Below are positions 7,435-15,983 of a stretch of 37,474 nt of DNA, in pieces. A program made the position numbers and the translations under genes. How positions within the stretch are numbered: the stretch's first letter is position 1; every line of letters begins with the position of its first letter. Under the pieces are notes generated by a model. That model saw nothing but the letters and a program-made list of their open reading frames with translations, made no database searches and was not told the DNA's origin. This stretch comes from IDS-8 sp964424805 (GTDB taxonomy: Bacteria > Pseudomonadota > Gammaproteobacteria > Steroidobacterales > Woeseiaceae), in NCBI GenBank assembly GCA_964424805.1, contig CAYRKH010000027.1, forward strand, positions 1 through 37,474. The letters are read 5' to 3'.

Positions 7435-7892
7435 CCGCCGCGCTGGACCTGCCCGACGCGCGGGCTACGGAGGCCCTCGGGCGCCGCCTCGCGCGCCACC
7501 TGCCCGAGGACACGGGCGGCTTCATGATCCTGCTCGAGGGCGACCTTGGCGCCGGCAAATCGACGCTGGCCCGGGCCCTGCTGCGCGCACTGGGCCACGC
7601 GGGCCCCGTCCCGAGCCCCACCTACACGCTGGTCGAGCCGTACGCGATCGGTGGACGGACGGTCTACCACGTCGACCTTTACCGCCTGACCGGCGGCGCG
7701 GAGCTGCCGTACCTCGGCTGGAGCGACATGGAGGACGGCCTGGTGCTGGTGGAATGGCCGGAGCGGGTACCCTCGCTGGCGTCCCGGGCGGACCTCATCG
7801 TCCGGCTGCGCTACCGGGGCGCCGGCCGGGCGGCGGAGCTCGTCGCGCCGAGCCCGAGCGGCTTCCAGGCCGTTCGTTCGGTAATGCCTTAA
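7419..7892 (+). CDS. tsaE: tRNA t6A biosynthesis ATPase TsaE
   Basis: TsaE works with TsaB, TsaC and TsaD to make threonylcarbamoyl-adenosine at position 37 of ANN-decoding tRNAs. The 157-residue protein has the Walker A motif EGDLGAGKST (40-49), the switch region SPTYTLVEPY (66-75), HVDLYRL (84-90) and the Walker-B-like VEWPERV (111-117), all typical. Its ATG lies 16 nt inside the end of nnr. The TAA stop is followed by an AT-rich gap of 109 nt before amiB. Confidence 0.96.
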   Translation: MAEPLTAALDLPDARATEALGRRLARHLPEDTGGFMILLEGDLGAGKSTLARALLRALGHAGPVPSPTYTLVEPYAIGGRTVYHVDLYRLTGGAELPYLGWSDMEDGLVLVEWPERVPSLASRADLIVRLRYRGAGRAAELVAPSPSGFQAVRSVMP

Positions 7893-7899
7893 GTACTGC

Positions 7900-7961
7900 T
7901 GCTATACCCCTAATATCGAAAGATAAAAAAGTTTTGGATTCTGGCAGGGGATTTGTAATAC
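7900..7961 (+). promoter_or_regulatory. AT-rich gap with candidate promoters for amiB
   Basis: The 109-nt gap between tsaE and amiB is much richer in A+T than its surroundings. Two elements stand out: TGC-TATACC (7900-7908), an extended -10 without a clear -35, and TTGGAT (7934-7939), a 16-nt spacer and TAATAC (7956-7961). The second would give a leader of about 35 nt. A small TATC-GAAA-GATA hairpin lies at 7914-7925. The gap suggests that amiB onward can be transcribed separately from nnr-tsaE. Confidence 0.38.
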
Positions 7962-8001
7962 TGCGGAAAATTCGAGCAATAACAGGAACGACAGTCGAGC
8001 A

Positions 8002-9324
8002 ATGCGCGGGCTGGTTATTTTTCTGGGCGGGGGATTGCTGCTGGCGGCAGCCGCCGCGGCGGGCGCAACGCTCGAGGACATCCGCGTCTGGTCCGAGGAC
8101 GGGCGCACCCGGGTCGTGCTCGATCTCAGCGCACCCGCCGGGTACAACATCTTCACCCTGCGCGGGCCGGACCGGCTGGTCGTCGACCTCGACGACAGCA
8201 CGGCAAGCGATTCGCTGAAGGGCCTGTCGGAGCCTTCCGGCAGCCTGTCCGGCGTGCGCACCGGCCGCCGCGCCGACGGCGGACTGCGCGTGGTGCTCGA
8301 CCTGAACGCGCCCGTACGGTCGCGCAGCTTCGCGGCGGGCCCGAACTCGGAGCACGGTGACCGCCTCGTCATCGACCTCTACCGGGAGGGCAAGCTGGAG
8401 ACGGTGCGGCGGGCGTCCGAACGCTACGATGCCGGCCGCAACATCGTCATTGCCGTCGACCCCGGTCACGGCGGACGCGATCCCGGCGCGATCGGGCACG
8501 GGCGTACGTTCGAGAAGGACGTTGCGCTGGCCATCGCAAAGAACCTCGCCAAGCGCATAGACGAGGAGCCCGGGATGCAGGCGGTGCTGGTGCGCGACGG
8601 CGACTACTACGTGGACCATCGCGACCGCATGGCGGTCGCGCGGCGCGCCAACGCGGACCTCTTCGTCTCGATTCACGCCGATGCCGTGAACGACCGGCGC
8701 GCCAGCGGCGCCTCGGTCTACGTGCTCTCGCTCGACGGCGCGAGCAGCGAGGCCGCGCGGCTGCTCGCCAAGCGGGAGAACGCCTCCGGGCTCATCGGCG
8801 GCGTGTCGCTCGCCGACAAGGACGACCTGCTCGCCTCCGTCCTCCTCGACCTGTCGCAGAACGCGGCGCTCAGCGCGAGCCTCATGGTCGGCGAGCGCGT
8901 GCTGGATGAGCTCGAGAAAATCGGCGACATGCACCGGCGTAGCGTCCAGCAGGCCGGTTTCCTCGTCCTGAAGTCGCCCGACGTCCCGTCCATCCTCGTC
9001 GAGACGGCCTTCATCTCCAATCCCGCCGAGGAGAAGAAGCTGAAGAGCCCCGCGCATCGGCAGAAACTCGCCAACGCGATTCTCGCGGGCATCCGCACGT
9101 ACTTCTACCTGCACCCGCCGCCCGACACGCAGATCGCGGCGAACCTGCGCAACTCGCCCGGGCAGCTGAGCTACGTGGTGGCGAGCGGCGATACGCTGAG
9201 CGAGATCGCGGCGCGCTACAACGTCAGCCTCGCGCAGCTCAAAGCCGTCAACCAGATGACCGACGACAGGGTCTACGTCGGCGAGAAACTGACGATCCCG
9301 CTCTCGTTGTACGCCGGCTCCTGA
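8002..9324 (+). CDS. amiB: N-acetylmuramoyl-L-alanine amidase, AmiB type (AMIN + Amidase_3 + LysM)
   Basis: This is a periplasmic zinc amidase that cuts the peptide from MurNAc to split daughter cells. The 440-residue protein has an N-terminal signal peptide (about 1-22), an AMIN septal-targeting domain (about 24-130), the Amidase_3 catalytic domain (about 147-366) with zinc ligands His156 (DPGHGG), Glu171 and His225 (SIHAD) and catalytic Glu334 (VETAF), and a C-terminal LysM peptidoglycan-binding domain (about 390-434). The stretch around 265-312 matches the regulatory helix that holds these amidases inactive until an EnvC/NlpD-type activator binds. Position between tsaE and mutL matches amiB in other gammaproteobacteria. 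Confidence 0.93.
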   Translation: MRGLVIFLGGGLLLAAAAAAGATLEDIRVWSEDGRTRVVLDLSAPAGYNIFTLRGPDRLVVDLDDSTASDSLKGLSEPSGSLSGVRTGRRADGGLRVVLDLNAPVRSRSFAAGPNSEHGDRLVIDLYREGKLETVRRASERYDAGRNIVIAVDPGHGGRDPGAIGHGRTFEKDVALAIAKNLAKRIDEEPGMQAVLVRDGDYYVDHRDRMAVARRANADLFVSIHADAVNDRRASGASVYVLSLDGASSEAARLLAKRENASGLIGGVSLADKDDLLASVLLDLSQNAALSASLMVGERVLDELEKIGDMHRRSVQQAGFLVLKSPDVPSILVETAFISNPAEEKKLKSPAHRQKLANAILAGIRTYFYLHPPPDTQIAANLRNSPGQLSYVVASGDTLSEIAARYNVSLAQLKAVNQMTDDRVYVGEKLTIPLSLYAGS

Positions 9325-9369
9325 GGCCGAATTTGCCGCAACTACCCATCCGGGGGCGCATTTGAAAGA

Positions 9370-11175
9370 ATGCCGGCTTTCGAGTCGTCAAACCCGGAGT
9401 TTCAATTGCCGATCCTGCAGCTGCCCGCGCACCTGGTGAACCAGATCGCCGCCGGCGAGGTGGTGGAGCGGCCCGCGTCCGTGGTGAAGGAGCTGATCGA
9501 AAACAGCCTGGATGCGGGCGCCAGTTCGATAACGGTCGACCTCCAGGCGGGCGGAGCCAGGCTCGTGCGGGTGCGGGACGACGGCGGCGGCATCCCGAGG
9601 GAGGAGCTTGCCCTCGCCCTGTCGCGGCACGCCACCAGCAAGATCGCGAGCCTCGAGGACCTGGAGGCGATCGCGTCGCTGGGGTTTCGCGGAGAGGCGC
9701 TGCCGAGCATCGCGTCGGTGGCGCGGCTCACGCTGCGCTCGCGCACGGCCGGCGCGGATACCGGCTGGGAGGTTTCGGCAGGCGACGGGGCGATCGAAGC
9801 GCCGGTCCCCTGCGCGCATCCGACCGGCACCACCGTCGAGGTACGCGATCTCTTCTACAACACGCCCGGCCGGCGCCGCTTCCTCAGGGCCGAGCGCACC
9901 GAGTACCAGCACGTCGACAAGTGGGTCCGGCGGCTGGCCCTGGCGCGGCCGGACGTGGCCTTCAGGATCTCGCACAACGGCCGTGCGGTGCTGGTGCTCC
10001 AGGCCGCGGCAAGCGATGACGAGCGCCTCGCCCGCCTCGGCGCCATCTGCGGCGAGGCGTTTGCGAGCGAGCTCGTGCACGTCGCGCGCGAAGGCGATCG
10101 TATGGCGCTGTCCGGCTGGCTGGCGCTGCCGACCTTCAACCGCAGCCAGCCCGACCTGCAGTTCTGGTTCGTCAACGGCCGCAGCATCACGGATCGCACA
10201 CTCGGGCACGCCGCGCGGCACGCGTACCGCGACGTGCTGTTCCACGGCCGCCATCCGGCCTACGTGCTCCACCTTGCGATCGACCCCGCGGCCGTGGACG
10301 CGAACGCGCATCCCGCCAAGCACGAAGTGCGGTTCCGCGACGGCCGGAGCGTACACGGCATGGTGTCGCAGGCCATCGAGCAGGCGCTGGCGGAGACGCG
10401 GCCGGGCGGCCACAGCGAATCGGCCGTGCCCGCCAACGTGATCCGGAGCAGCCTCTTCCGCCAGTCGTCAATGACGCTGCAGGCTCACGGCAGCGCGCCG
10501 GCACCGGCCGTGCGCGAGGCGCTCGCCGGCTATGCTGCCCTGGCGGCCGACCCGGCGGCGGAGTCGCCCCCGGATCCCGAACGCGACCCCGTTCCGCCGC
10601 TCGGCTTCGCGATCGCACAGCTCGCGGGCATCTACATTCTCGCGGAGAACTCCCAGGGCCTCGTCGTCGTCGACATGCACGCGGCGCACGAGCGCGTCGT
10701 CTACGAGAAACTGAAAGCGGCGTTCGACGACGGCCACGTCGTGCGCCAGCCGTTCCTCGTGCCCGCCACGGTCAGCGTCTCCGAGCGCGAAGCCATGCTT
10801 GCCGAGGAGGCCGCGCCGCTGTTCGAACGCGTCGGGCTGTCCCTGAGCCGGGCAGGGCCCGCGAGCGTCGTCATCCGGGAGATTCCGGCGCTGCTCAAAT
10901 GGGCGGACGCCGAGGCGCTGGTGCGGGACGTACTGGCCGACATGGGCGAGTCCGCCACGAGCAGCCGCGTCGAGGATACCTGCGACGAGCTCCTCGCCAC
11001 CATGGCCTGCCACAGCGCCGTGCGGGCGAACCGGCGGCTCAGCCTCGCGGAGATGAACGCCCTGCTGCGCGAGATGGAGGTGACCGACAGGTCGGACCAG
11101 TGCAACCACGGACGGCCTACCTGGACGGCCGTCAGCCTGCAGGACCTCGATCGGCTGTTCCTGCGCGGGCAGTAG
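9370..11175 (+). CDS. mutL: DNA mismatch repair protein MutL (endonuclease type)
   Basis: MutL links MutS mismatch recognition to strand removal. The 601-residue protein has the GHKL ATPase motifs ELIENSLDAGA, VRDDGGGI, GFRGEAL (about 104-110) and TTVEVRDLFYNTPGRRRFL. Its C-terminal domain carries the metal-site endonuclease motifs DMHAAHERVVYE (435-446; family DQHA-X2-E-X4-E), ACHSAVRAN and CNHGRP, which E. coli MutL lacks. It should therefore nick DNA itself, as in bacteria without MutH and Dam-directed repair. The start is uncertain: ATG 9370 has a poorly spaced ribosome site, while TTG 9406 has GGAG 6 nt upstream and gives the usual N-terminus (M)PILQLPAHLVNQIAAGEVV. Confidence 0.95.
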   Translation: MPAFESSNPEFQLPILQLPAHLVNQIAAGEVVERPASVVKELIENSLDAGASSITVDLQAGGARLVRVRDDGGGIPREELALALSRHATSKIASLEDLEAIASLGFRGEALPSIASVARLTLRSRTAGADTGWEVSAGDGAIEAPVPCAHPTGTTVEVRDLFYNTPGRRRFLRAERTEYQHVDKWVRRLALARPDVAFRISHNGRAVLVLQAAASDDERLARLGAICGEAFASELVHVAREGDRMALSGWLALPTFNRSQPDLQFWFVNGRSITDRTLGHAARHAYRDVLFHGRHPAYVLHLAIDPAAVDANAHPAKHEVRFRDGRSVHGMVSQAIEQALAETRPGGHSESAVPANVIRSSLFRQSSMTLQAHGSAPAPAVREALAGYAALAADPAAESPPDPERDPVPPLGFAIAQLAGIYILAENSQGLVVVDMHAAHERVVYEKLKAAFDDGHVVRQPFLVPATVSVSEREAMLAEEAAPLFERVGLSLSRAGPASVVIREIPALLKWADAEALVRDVLADMGESATSSRVEDTCDELLATMACHSAVRANRRLSLAEMNALLREMEVTDRSDQCNHGRPTWTAVSLQDLDRLFLRGQ

Positions 11176-11186
11176 CGCTACCCGCC

Positions 11187-12128
11187 GTGGTCGAGCGAGA
11201 GCAACCGCCAGCGGTTTGCCTGATGGGGCCGACGGCCTCCGGCAAGACGGAGCTGGCCGTGCGGCTCGTCGAGCACCTGCCGCTTGCGATCATCAGCGTC
11301 GACTCCGCGATGGTCTACCGCGGCATGGACATCGGCACCGCGAAACCCGGCCCGAGCGTTCTCGAGCGCGCCCCGCACCGGCTCATCGACATCCGCGAAC
11401 CGGAAGCCACCTACTCCGCGGGCGACTTCGTGCGCGATGCGCGAGCCGAGATGGAGGATATCCGCGCCGCCGGGAAGGTACCGTTACTCGTCGGCGGCAC
11501 CATGATGTACTTCCGCGCGCTCACGCACGGGCTGGCGGAGCTGCCGGCGGCCGATGCCGCGGTGCGGCAGGCCATCGACGATGACGCCCGTGCGCTCGGC
11601 TGGCCGGCGCTGCACGCACGCCTCGCGGACGTCGATCCGGTGGCCGCGGCCCGCATCGACCCCATGGACAGCCAGCGCATACAGCGCGCACTCGAGGTGT
11701 GGCAGGTCAGCGGCAAGCCGCTTTCGGCCTGGCAGGCGGAAGGGCACGTTTCGGTGCCGGCGCCGGCTTACCTGCGGTTCGGCCTCGTGCCCGAGCCGCG
11801 CGCGCACCTGCACGACCGCATCGAGAGGCGCCTGCGCGCGATGCTCGACGCGGGCTTCGTGGACGAGGTCGCCCGTCTCAGGCAGCGGCCGTCCCTGCAG
11901 GAACGCAGCCCGGCGATGCGGGCCGTGGGTTACCGCCAGCTCTGGGCGCACCTCGAAGGCCGCAGCACCCTGGAGGAGGCGGCGCGCCAGGCGGCCGCGG
12001 CCACCCGGCAGCTTGCCAAGCGCCAGCTCACCTGGCTTCGAACCGAGCCCGGCCTTATCTGTCATAACCCACTTGAAGCAGGCGTATTCGACGCCATATC
12101 GACGGCAGTACACCGGCAACTGAGGTGA
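11187..12128 (+). CDS. miaA: tRNA dimethylallyltransferase
   Basis: MiaA puts a dimethylallyl group on A37 of tRNAs that read codons starting with U. The 313-residue protein has the P-loop GPTASGKT (14-21), the conserved DSAMVYRGMDIGTAKP, the APHRLIDI region, LLVGGTMMYFRAL and the C-terminal (M)RAVGYRQLW and RQLAKRQLTWLR motifs. The frame is open well upstream inside mutL, but the GTG at 11187, 11 nt after the mutL stop, gives a standard N-terminus. The ATG at 11223 would remove the first beta strand and is too late. It lies between mutL and hfq, as in E. coli. Confidence 0.95.
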   Translation: MVEREQPPAVCLMGPTASGKTELAVRLVEHLPLAIISVDSAMVYRGMDIGTAKPGPSVLERAPHRLIDIREPEATYSAGDFVRDARAEMEDIRAAGKVPLLVGGTMMYFRALTHGLAELPAADAAVRQAIDDDARALGWPALHARLADVDPVAAARIDPMDSQRIQRALEVWQVSGKPLSAWQAEGHVSVPAPAYLRFGLVPEPRAHLHDRIERRLRAMLDAGFVDEVARLRQRPSLQERSPAMRAVGYRQLWAHLEGRSTLEEAARQAAAATRQLAKRQLTWLRTEPGLICHNPLEAGVFDAISTAVHRQLR

Positions 12129-12166
12129 AGACAGAAATTTTCCCCGCTATTTCGGGCGGTTGCCTG

Positions 12167-12175
12167 TGCTAGAAT
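12167..12175 (+). promoter_or_regulatory. Extended -10 promoter candidate for hfq
   Basis: TGC-TAGAAT is an extended -10 element (TGn plus a hexamer one or two changes from TATAAT). No convincing -35 lies 17 nt upstream. It is 38 nt after the miaA stop, and the predicted transcription start near 12182 leaves an hfq leader of about 148 nt. Confidence 0.45.
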
Positions 12176-12181
12176 TTTGTA

Positions 12182-12329
12182 CGTTCGTTTGGTTCAACTT
12201 CGCTAGGGCTGGTCACGGCATACCTTCGCAGCTTTGGACGAGAGTCCAGGGACTACCGGCGCCACCGGAACTGTCATGACCGATTTTCATTGCTTGATTG
12301 AGCAATAAAAAAGAATAAGGAGACCCACC
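12182..12329 (+). promoter_or_regulatory. Structured 5' leader of hfq
   Basis: About 148 nt separate the predicted transcript start from the hfq ATG. Three local hairpins can be read: UGGAC-GAGA-GUCCA (12235-12248), closed by a GNRA tetraloop; CCGG-CGCCA-CCGG (12256-12268); and AUUGCU-UGAUUG-AGCAAU (12289-12306) followed by six A residues. The ribosome site AAGGAG (12317-12322) comes 7 nt before the start. Hfq is known in E. coli to bind its own leader and repress translation, and A-rich single strands next to hairpins are typical Hfq targets, so autoregulation is a reasonable inference. I do not recognise a known riboswitch here. Confidence 0.4.
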
Positions 12330-12578
12330 ATGGCAAAAGGGCAGTCGCTGCAGGATCCGTTTCTGAACATATTGCGCAAGGAAAAGGTACCTGTGTCCAT
12401 CTACCTGGTTAACGGCATCAAGCTCCAGGGACAGGTCGATTCATTCGACCAGTTCGTGGTGCTCCTGAAGAACAGCGTCAACCAGATGGTGTACAAGCAC
12501 GCGATCTCGACAGTCGTACCGGCGCGCAACGTGCGCTTGCCCATGTCGGACGACGAAGCGGGAGAAGGTGACGACTGA
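12330..12578 (+). CDS. hfq: RNA chaperone Hfq
   Basis: Hfq forms a hexameric Sm-like ring that pairs small RNAs with mRNAs. The 82-residue protein has the Sm1 motif KVPVSIYLVNGIKLQGQVDS, with FDQFVVLLKN after it, and the Sm2 motif VYKHAISTVVPAR. The N-terminus MAKGQSLQDPFLNILRKE keeps Gln8 and the proximal-face residues that bind U-rich RNA. The C-terminal tail is short and acidic (SDDEAGEGDD), unlike the longer tail of E. coli Hfq. The ATG is preceded by AAGGAG at 7 nt. It lies 32 nt before hflX and is probably cotranscribed with hflX-hflK-hflC. Confidence 0.98.
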   Translation: MAKGQSLQDPFLNILRKEKVPVSIYLVNGIKLQGQVDSFDQFVVLLKNSVNQMVYKHAISTVVPARNVRLPMSDDEAGEGDD

Positions 12579-12610
12579 TAAGACCTGCAGGCCGTTTTCG
12601 GAGGCCGTGA

Positions 12611-13924
12611 TTGTTTGAGCGACCGAAGAGCGGCGAACGCGCCATTCTGGTTCATGCGGCAGCCGGTGGAGCCCCGGATCTCATAGAGCGTGAGGAATTT
12701 GTCGAGCTGGCAGCCTCGGCGGGTGCCGAGGTCGTGGGCCAGCTCGTCAGTGCGCGCCGCACGCCGGACTCGCGTTACTTCATCGGCAAGGGCAAAGCCG
12801 AGGAACTCGCACGTCTCGTGGAAGGCCAGGGCGCCGAGCTCGTGATCTCCAGCGCCTCGCTCCTGCCGGCGCAGGAACGAAACCTGGAGCAGAAGCTCCG
12901 CTGCCGCGTGCTGGACCGCAACGGCCTGATCCTCGACATCTTCGCGCAGCGCGCCAGGAGCTTCGAGGGCAAGCTGCAGGTCGAGCTCGCGCAGCTCCGG
13001 CACCTGTCCACCCGCCTGGTGCGCGGGTGGACCCACCTGGAGCGCCAGAAGGGCGGCATCGGGCTGCGCGGACCGGGCGAGACCCAGCTGGAAACCGACC
13101 GGCGCCTGATCGGCAATCGCATCCGCCAGCTCAAATCGCGTCTCGAGCAGGTGGACAGCCGCCGCGAGATGAACCGGCAGAACCGGCTGCGGGCCGAGGT
13201 GCCGACCGTCGCCATCGTCGGCTATACGAACGCCGGAAAATCCACGTTGTTCAACCGGCTCACGGACGCGGGTGTGTACGTCGAGGACCAGCTGTTCGCG
13301 ACGCTCGATCCGACGCTGCGCCGGCTCGCGCTGCCGGACGCCACGGACATCGTGCTGGCGGACACCGTCGGTTTCGTGCGCGACCTGCCGCACGAGCTGA
13401 TCGCGGCGTTTCGCTCGACCCTGCAGGAGGCGCGCGAGGCGGACCTGATCCTGCACCTGATCGATGCGAGTGACCCGAATCGGTGGCAGCGCATCCGGCA
13501 GGTGAACACCGTGCTGCGGGAGCTGGGCGCCGAGGGGGTCCCGCAGGTTCGCGTCTACAACAAGATCGACCTGCTCGAGCGCCCCCGTCGCGGCGGGCAT
13601 TCGGGGCGTAATCGCGCCGTCTGGCTGTCGGCCCGGACCGGTGAGGGCGTTGAAGAACTGCTCGAGGCCATCGAGGAGCGTCTGCGCGGCACGAAAGTAC
13701 GGGGTATGATGCGCCTGCGGCCCGGACAGGGTCGCCAACGCGCGCTGTTGTTCGAGATGGGCGCGGTATCGCAGGAATTTCCCGTCGACGACGGCGGTTG
13801 GGTGCTGGAGCTCTGCATGGGTGAGCGGGAATTCCAGCGCTTCCTCAAACGTGAGAACCTGCCTGCCGACGTCCTGGAGCGATCAGCTTTGGCACCGCCG
13901 CCGCACGCCGCCACACACCGATAG
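12611..13924 (+). CDS. hflX: Ribosome-associated GTPase HflX
   Basis: HflX splits or rescues stalled ribosomes under stress. The 437-residue protein has the N-terminal nucleotide-binding subdomain (VSARRTPDSRYFIGKGKAEE), the signature GLRGPGETQLETDRRLI with a preceding Leu/Arg-rich helix, and the G domain: G1 GYTNAGKST (about 204-212), G3 DTVGFVRDLP and G4 YNKIDLL, plus a SARTGEG G5-like loop. The start is TTG at 12611 with a strong GGAGG 6 nt upstream (12600-12604). It is followed 8 nt later by hflK. Confidence 0.95.
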   Translation: MFERPKSGERAILVHAAAGGAPDLIEREEFVELAASAGAEVVGQLVSARRTPDSRYFIGKGKAEELARLVEGQGAELVISSASLLPAQERNLEQKLRCRVLDRNGLILDIFAQRARSFEGKLQVELAQLRHLSTRLVRGWTHLERQKGGIGLRGPGETQLETDRRLIGNRIRQLKSRLEQVDSRREMNRQNRLRAEVPTVAIVGYTNAGKSTLFNRLTDAGVYVEDQLFATLDPTLRRLALPDATDIVLADTVGFVRDLPHELIAAFRSTLQEAREADLILHLIDASDPNRWQRIRQVNTVLRELGAEGVPQVRVYNKIDLLERPRRGGHSGRNRAVWLSARTGEGVEELLEAIEERLRGTKVRGMMRLRPGQGRQRALLFEMGAVSQEFPVDDGGWVLELCMGEREFQRFLKRENLPADVLERSALAPPPHAATHR

Positions 13925-13932
13925 AGAACAAC

Positions 13933-15069
13933 ATGGCCTGGAACGATCCTGACAACGGCAAAGACCGCTGGAAGAAGAACGGTGAACAGCCGAACGACCT
14001 GGACCGCATCGTGCAGAACTGGCAGCGCCGTCTCGCCGGCTTTTTCGGCGGCGGCTCGCGCGCGTCCGGATCCGGGAGCGCCGGCAGCGGCAGCTCGTCG
14101 GGCGCCTGGATCCTCATCGGCCTGGCCGTCGTCGGCTGGGCGCTGACCGGCCTGTACCGGGTCGACGAGGCCGAACGCGGCATCGTGCAGCGCTTCGGGG
14201 CCTACACGCTCACAGCCATGCCCGGCCTGCACTGGCACATTCCGTACCCGATCGAGACCGTCGATATCGTCAATACCGGCCAGGTCGCCGACTACTCCTT
14301 CAACACCGAGATGCTGACGGCCGACGAGGCCTACATCTACATCGAGATGGTCGTGCAGTACCGGCGCAGCGATCCCGTGAAGTACAGCTTCGAGGTCATG
14401 GATCCCGATGAGACGCTGCGGGAGGTCACCGAGAGCGCGCTGCGCGAGGTGGTCGGCACGAACACCATGGCCGACCTGGTAGAGGAACAGCGGGACCAGA
14501 TCGCGCCGCAGACACGGCGGCTCCTGCAGACGACGCTCGACCAGTACGGTGCCGGTATCGCCGTGATGTCGCTCTCCCTGGAGGCCCTCGACTACCCCGA
14601 CGCCGTGCAGGCGGCTGTCGACGATACCCAGAAAGCGCGCAACGACCGCGACCGCTACATCCTGGAGGCGGACACCTACGCCCAGCGCCTGATTCCCGTG
14701 GCGCGCGGCAACGCGTCGCGTATCCAGCAGGAGGCCGAGGCATACCGCGACCAGGTGATCGCGCAGGCGGAAGGCGACAGCACGCGTTTTGAAGCGGTGC
14801 TCGCGGAATACCGGCTGGCGCCGCGGGTGACCCGCGAGCGCATGTACATCGACGCGCTGCAGGAAGTCTACGGGGATGCCACCAAGGTAATCCTCGACGC
14901 CGAAGGCAGCGGCAACCTGCTGTACCTGCCCATCAACGAATTGATCGAGGGAGCCGGCCGCGCCCGCGCGGGCAGCGCGCGCGACGCCGGTATGACCGTG
15001 CAGCCCGACCAGGCATCCGATACGGCCACGACGAGCCAGGGTGCCCGCGAGCGGAGGACACGCCAATGA
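13933..15069 (+). CDS. hflK: FtsH protease regulator subunit HflK
   Basis: HflK and HflC form a large membrane assembly around the FtsH protease and limit its access to membrane proteins. The 378-residue protein has a hydrophilic Gly/Ser-rich N-terminus (MAWNDPDNGKDRWKK; GGGSRASGSGSAGSGSSSG), one transmembrane helix (about 57-76), then an SPFH/band 7 domain (RVDEAERGIVQRFGAY; PGLHWHIPYPIETVDIVNTGQV) and a long coiled coil. Most of the protein is periplasmic in the family. The stop overlaps the hflC start (ATGA), implying coupled translation. Confidence 0.95.
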   Translation: MAWNDPDNGKDRWKKNGEQPNDLDRIVQNWQRRLAGFFGGGSRASGSGSAGSGSSSGAWILIGLAVVGWALTGLYRVDEAERGIVQRFGAYTLTAMPGLHWHIPYPIETVDIVNTGQVADYSFNTEMLTADEAYIYIEMVVQYRRSDPVKYSFEVMDPDETLREVTESALREVVGTNTMADLVEEQRDQIAPQTRRLLQTTLDQYGAGIAVMSLSLEALDYPDAVQAAVDDTQKARNDRDRYILEADTYAQRLIPVARGNASRIQQEAEAYRDQVIAQAEGDSTRFEAVLAEYRLAPRVTRERMYIDALQEVYGDATKVILDAEGSGNLLYLPINELIEGAGRARAGSARDAGMTVQPDQASDTATTSQGARERRTRQ

Positions 15070-15941
15070 CGAACGGAAGGTTGGCCATTCTCGTTATCGT
15101 GGGCCTCGTGCTGGTCGCCCTGGGGCTTTCCGCGTTTACCGTCAACGAGCGCGAGCTGGCGATCAAGCTGCAGGTCGGTGAGGTGGTGGAGGCGCATTAC
15201 GAGCCGGGCCTGCATTTCAAGATGCCGATTTTCCAGACGGTGCGGACCTTCCCGAAGCGCATCCTGACCATCAGCGACCAGCCGGAACGTATCTTCACGA
15301 AGGAGCGGCTGGCCCTGCAGGTGGACTACTTCGTCAAATGGCGCATCGTCGATGCGGTCCGGTACTACACGTCGACCGGCGGTTCGCAGCAGTTTGCAAC
15401 CGACCGGCTGTCACAGATCATCCGCGACGCTATCGTGACTGAGATGGGCAAGCGCACGGTCCAGGAAGCGATCTCCGTGCAACGCGCGGAACTGATGCGT
15501 GACATGCTCGCGACCGCATCGGACGCTGCCCGGGAGCTCGGTGTCGACCTGGTCGACGTGCGCCTGAAGCAGGTGGAGTTTCCGTCCGACGTCCGCGATT
15601 CCGTTTACCGGCAGATGCGCGAAGAGCGCGCCCGTGTCGCGGCGGAGCTGCGGGCAACCGGCCGCGAAATCGCCGAGGAGCGCATGGCGCGCGCGGACCG
15701 CGAGCGCACGATCATCCTGGCCAATGCAAACCGCGATGCGCAGAGAATCCGCGGTGAGGGCGATGCCACGGCGGCTCACATCTATGCGGAGGCCTACAAC
15801 AAGGATCCGGAGTTCTACTCCTTCTACCGCAGCATTGACGCGTACCGGGAGGCGGTCGGCAATCCCGGCGATGTACTGGTGATCGAGCCCGACAACGAAT
15901 TCTTCCGCTATCTCAACCGATCGGGCGGCGGGCAACAGTAG
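15066..15941 (+). CDS. hflC: FtsH protease regulator subunit HflC
   Basis: HflC is the partner of HflK. The 291-residue protein begins with an N-terminal transmembrane segment (LAILVIVGLVLVALGLSAFTV, about 5-25), continues with the SPFH domain (VNERELAIKLQVGEVVEAHYEPGLHFKMP) and the family hallmarks ILTISDQPERIFTKE, VDVRLKQVEFPSDVRDSVY and ERARVAAELRATG, and ends with KDPEFYSFYRSIDAYRE. Length and order are normal. The ATG overlaps the hflK stop by 4 nt. Confidence 0.96.
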   Translation: MTNGRLAILVIVGLVLVALGLSAFTVNERELAIKLQVGEVVEAHYEPGLHFKMPIFQTVRTFPKRILTISDQPERIFTKERLALQVDYFVKWRIVDAVRYYTSTGGSQQFATDRLSQIIRDAIVTEMGKRTVQEAISVQRAELMRDMLATASDAARELGVDLVDVRLKQVEFPSDVRDSVYRQMREERARVAAELRATGREIAEERMARADRERTIILANANRDAQRIRGEGDATAAHIYAEAYNKDPEFYSFYRSIDAYREAVGNPGDVLVIEPDNEFFRYLNRSGGGQQ

Positions 15942-15983
15942 GCGGCGGCGCGCCTCCGGCAGGCGGTACCGTGTACGAGATCC

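Noticed and set aside
7795..9114. 439-codon minus-strand open frame opposite amiB
   Set aside because: It lies wholly opposite the amidase, whose zinc ligands and LysM domain are intact; there are no motifs or ribosome site.
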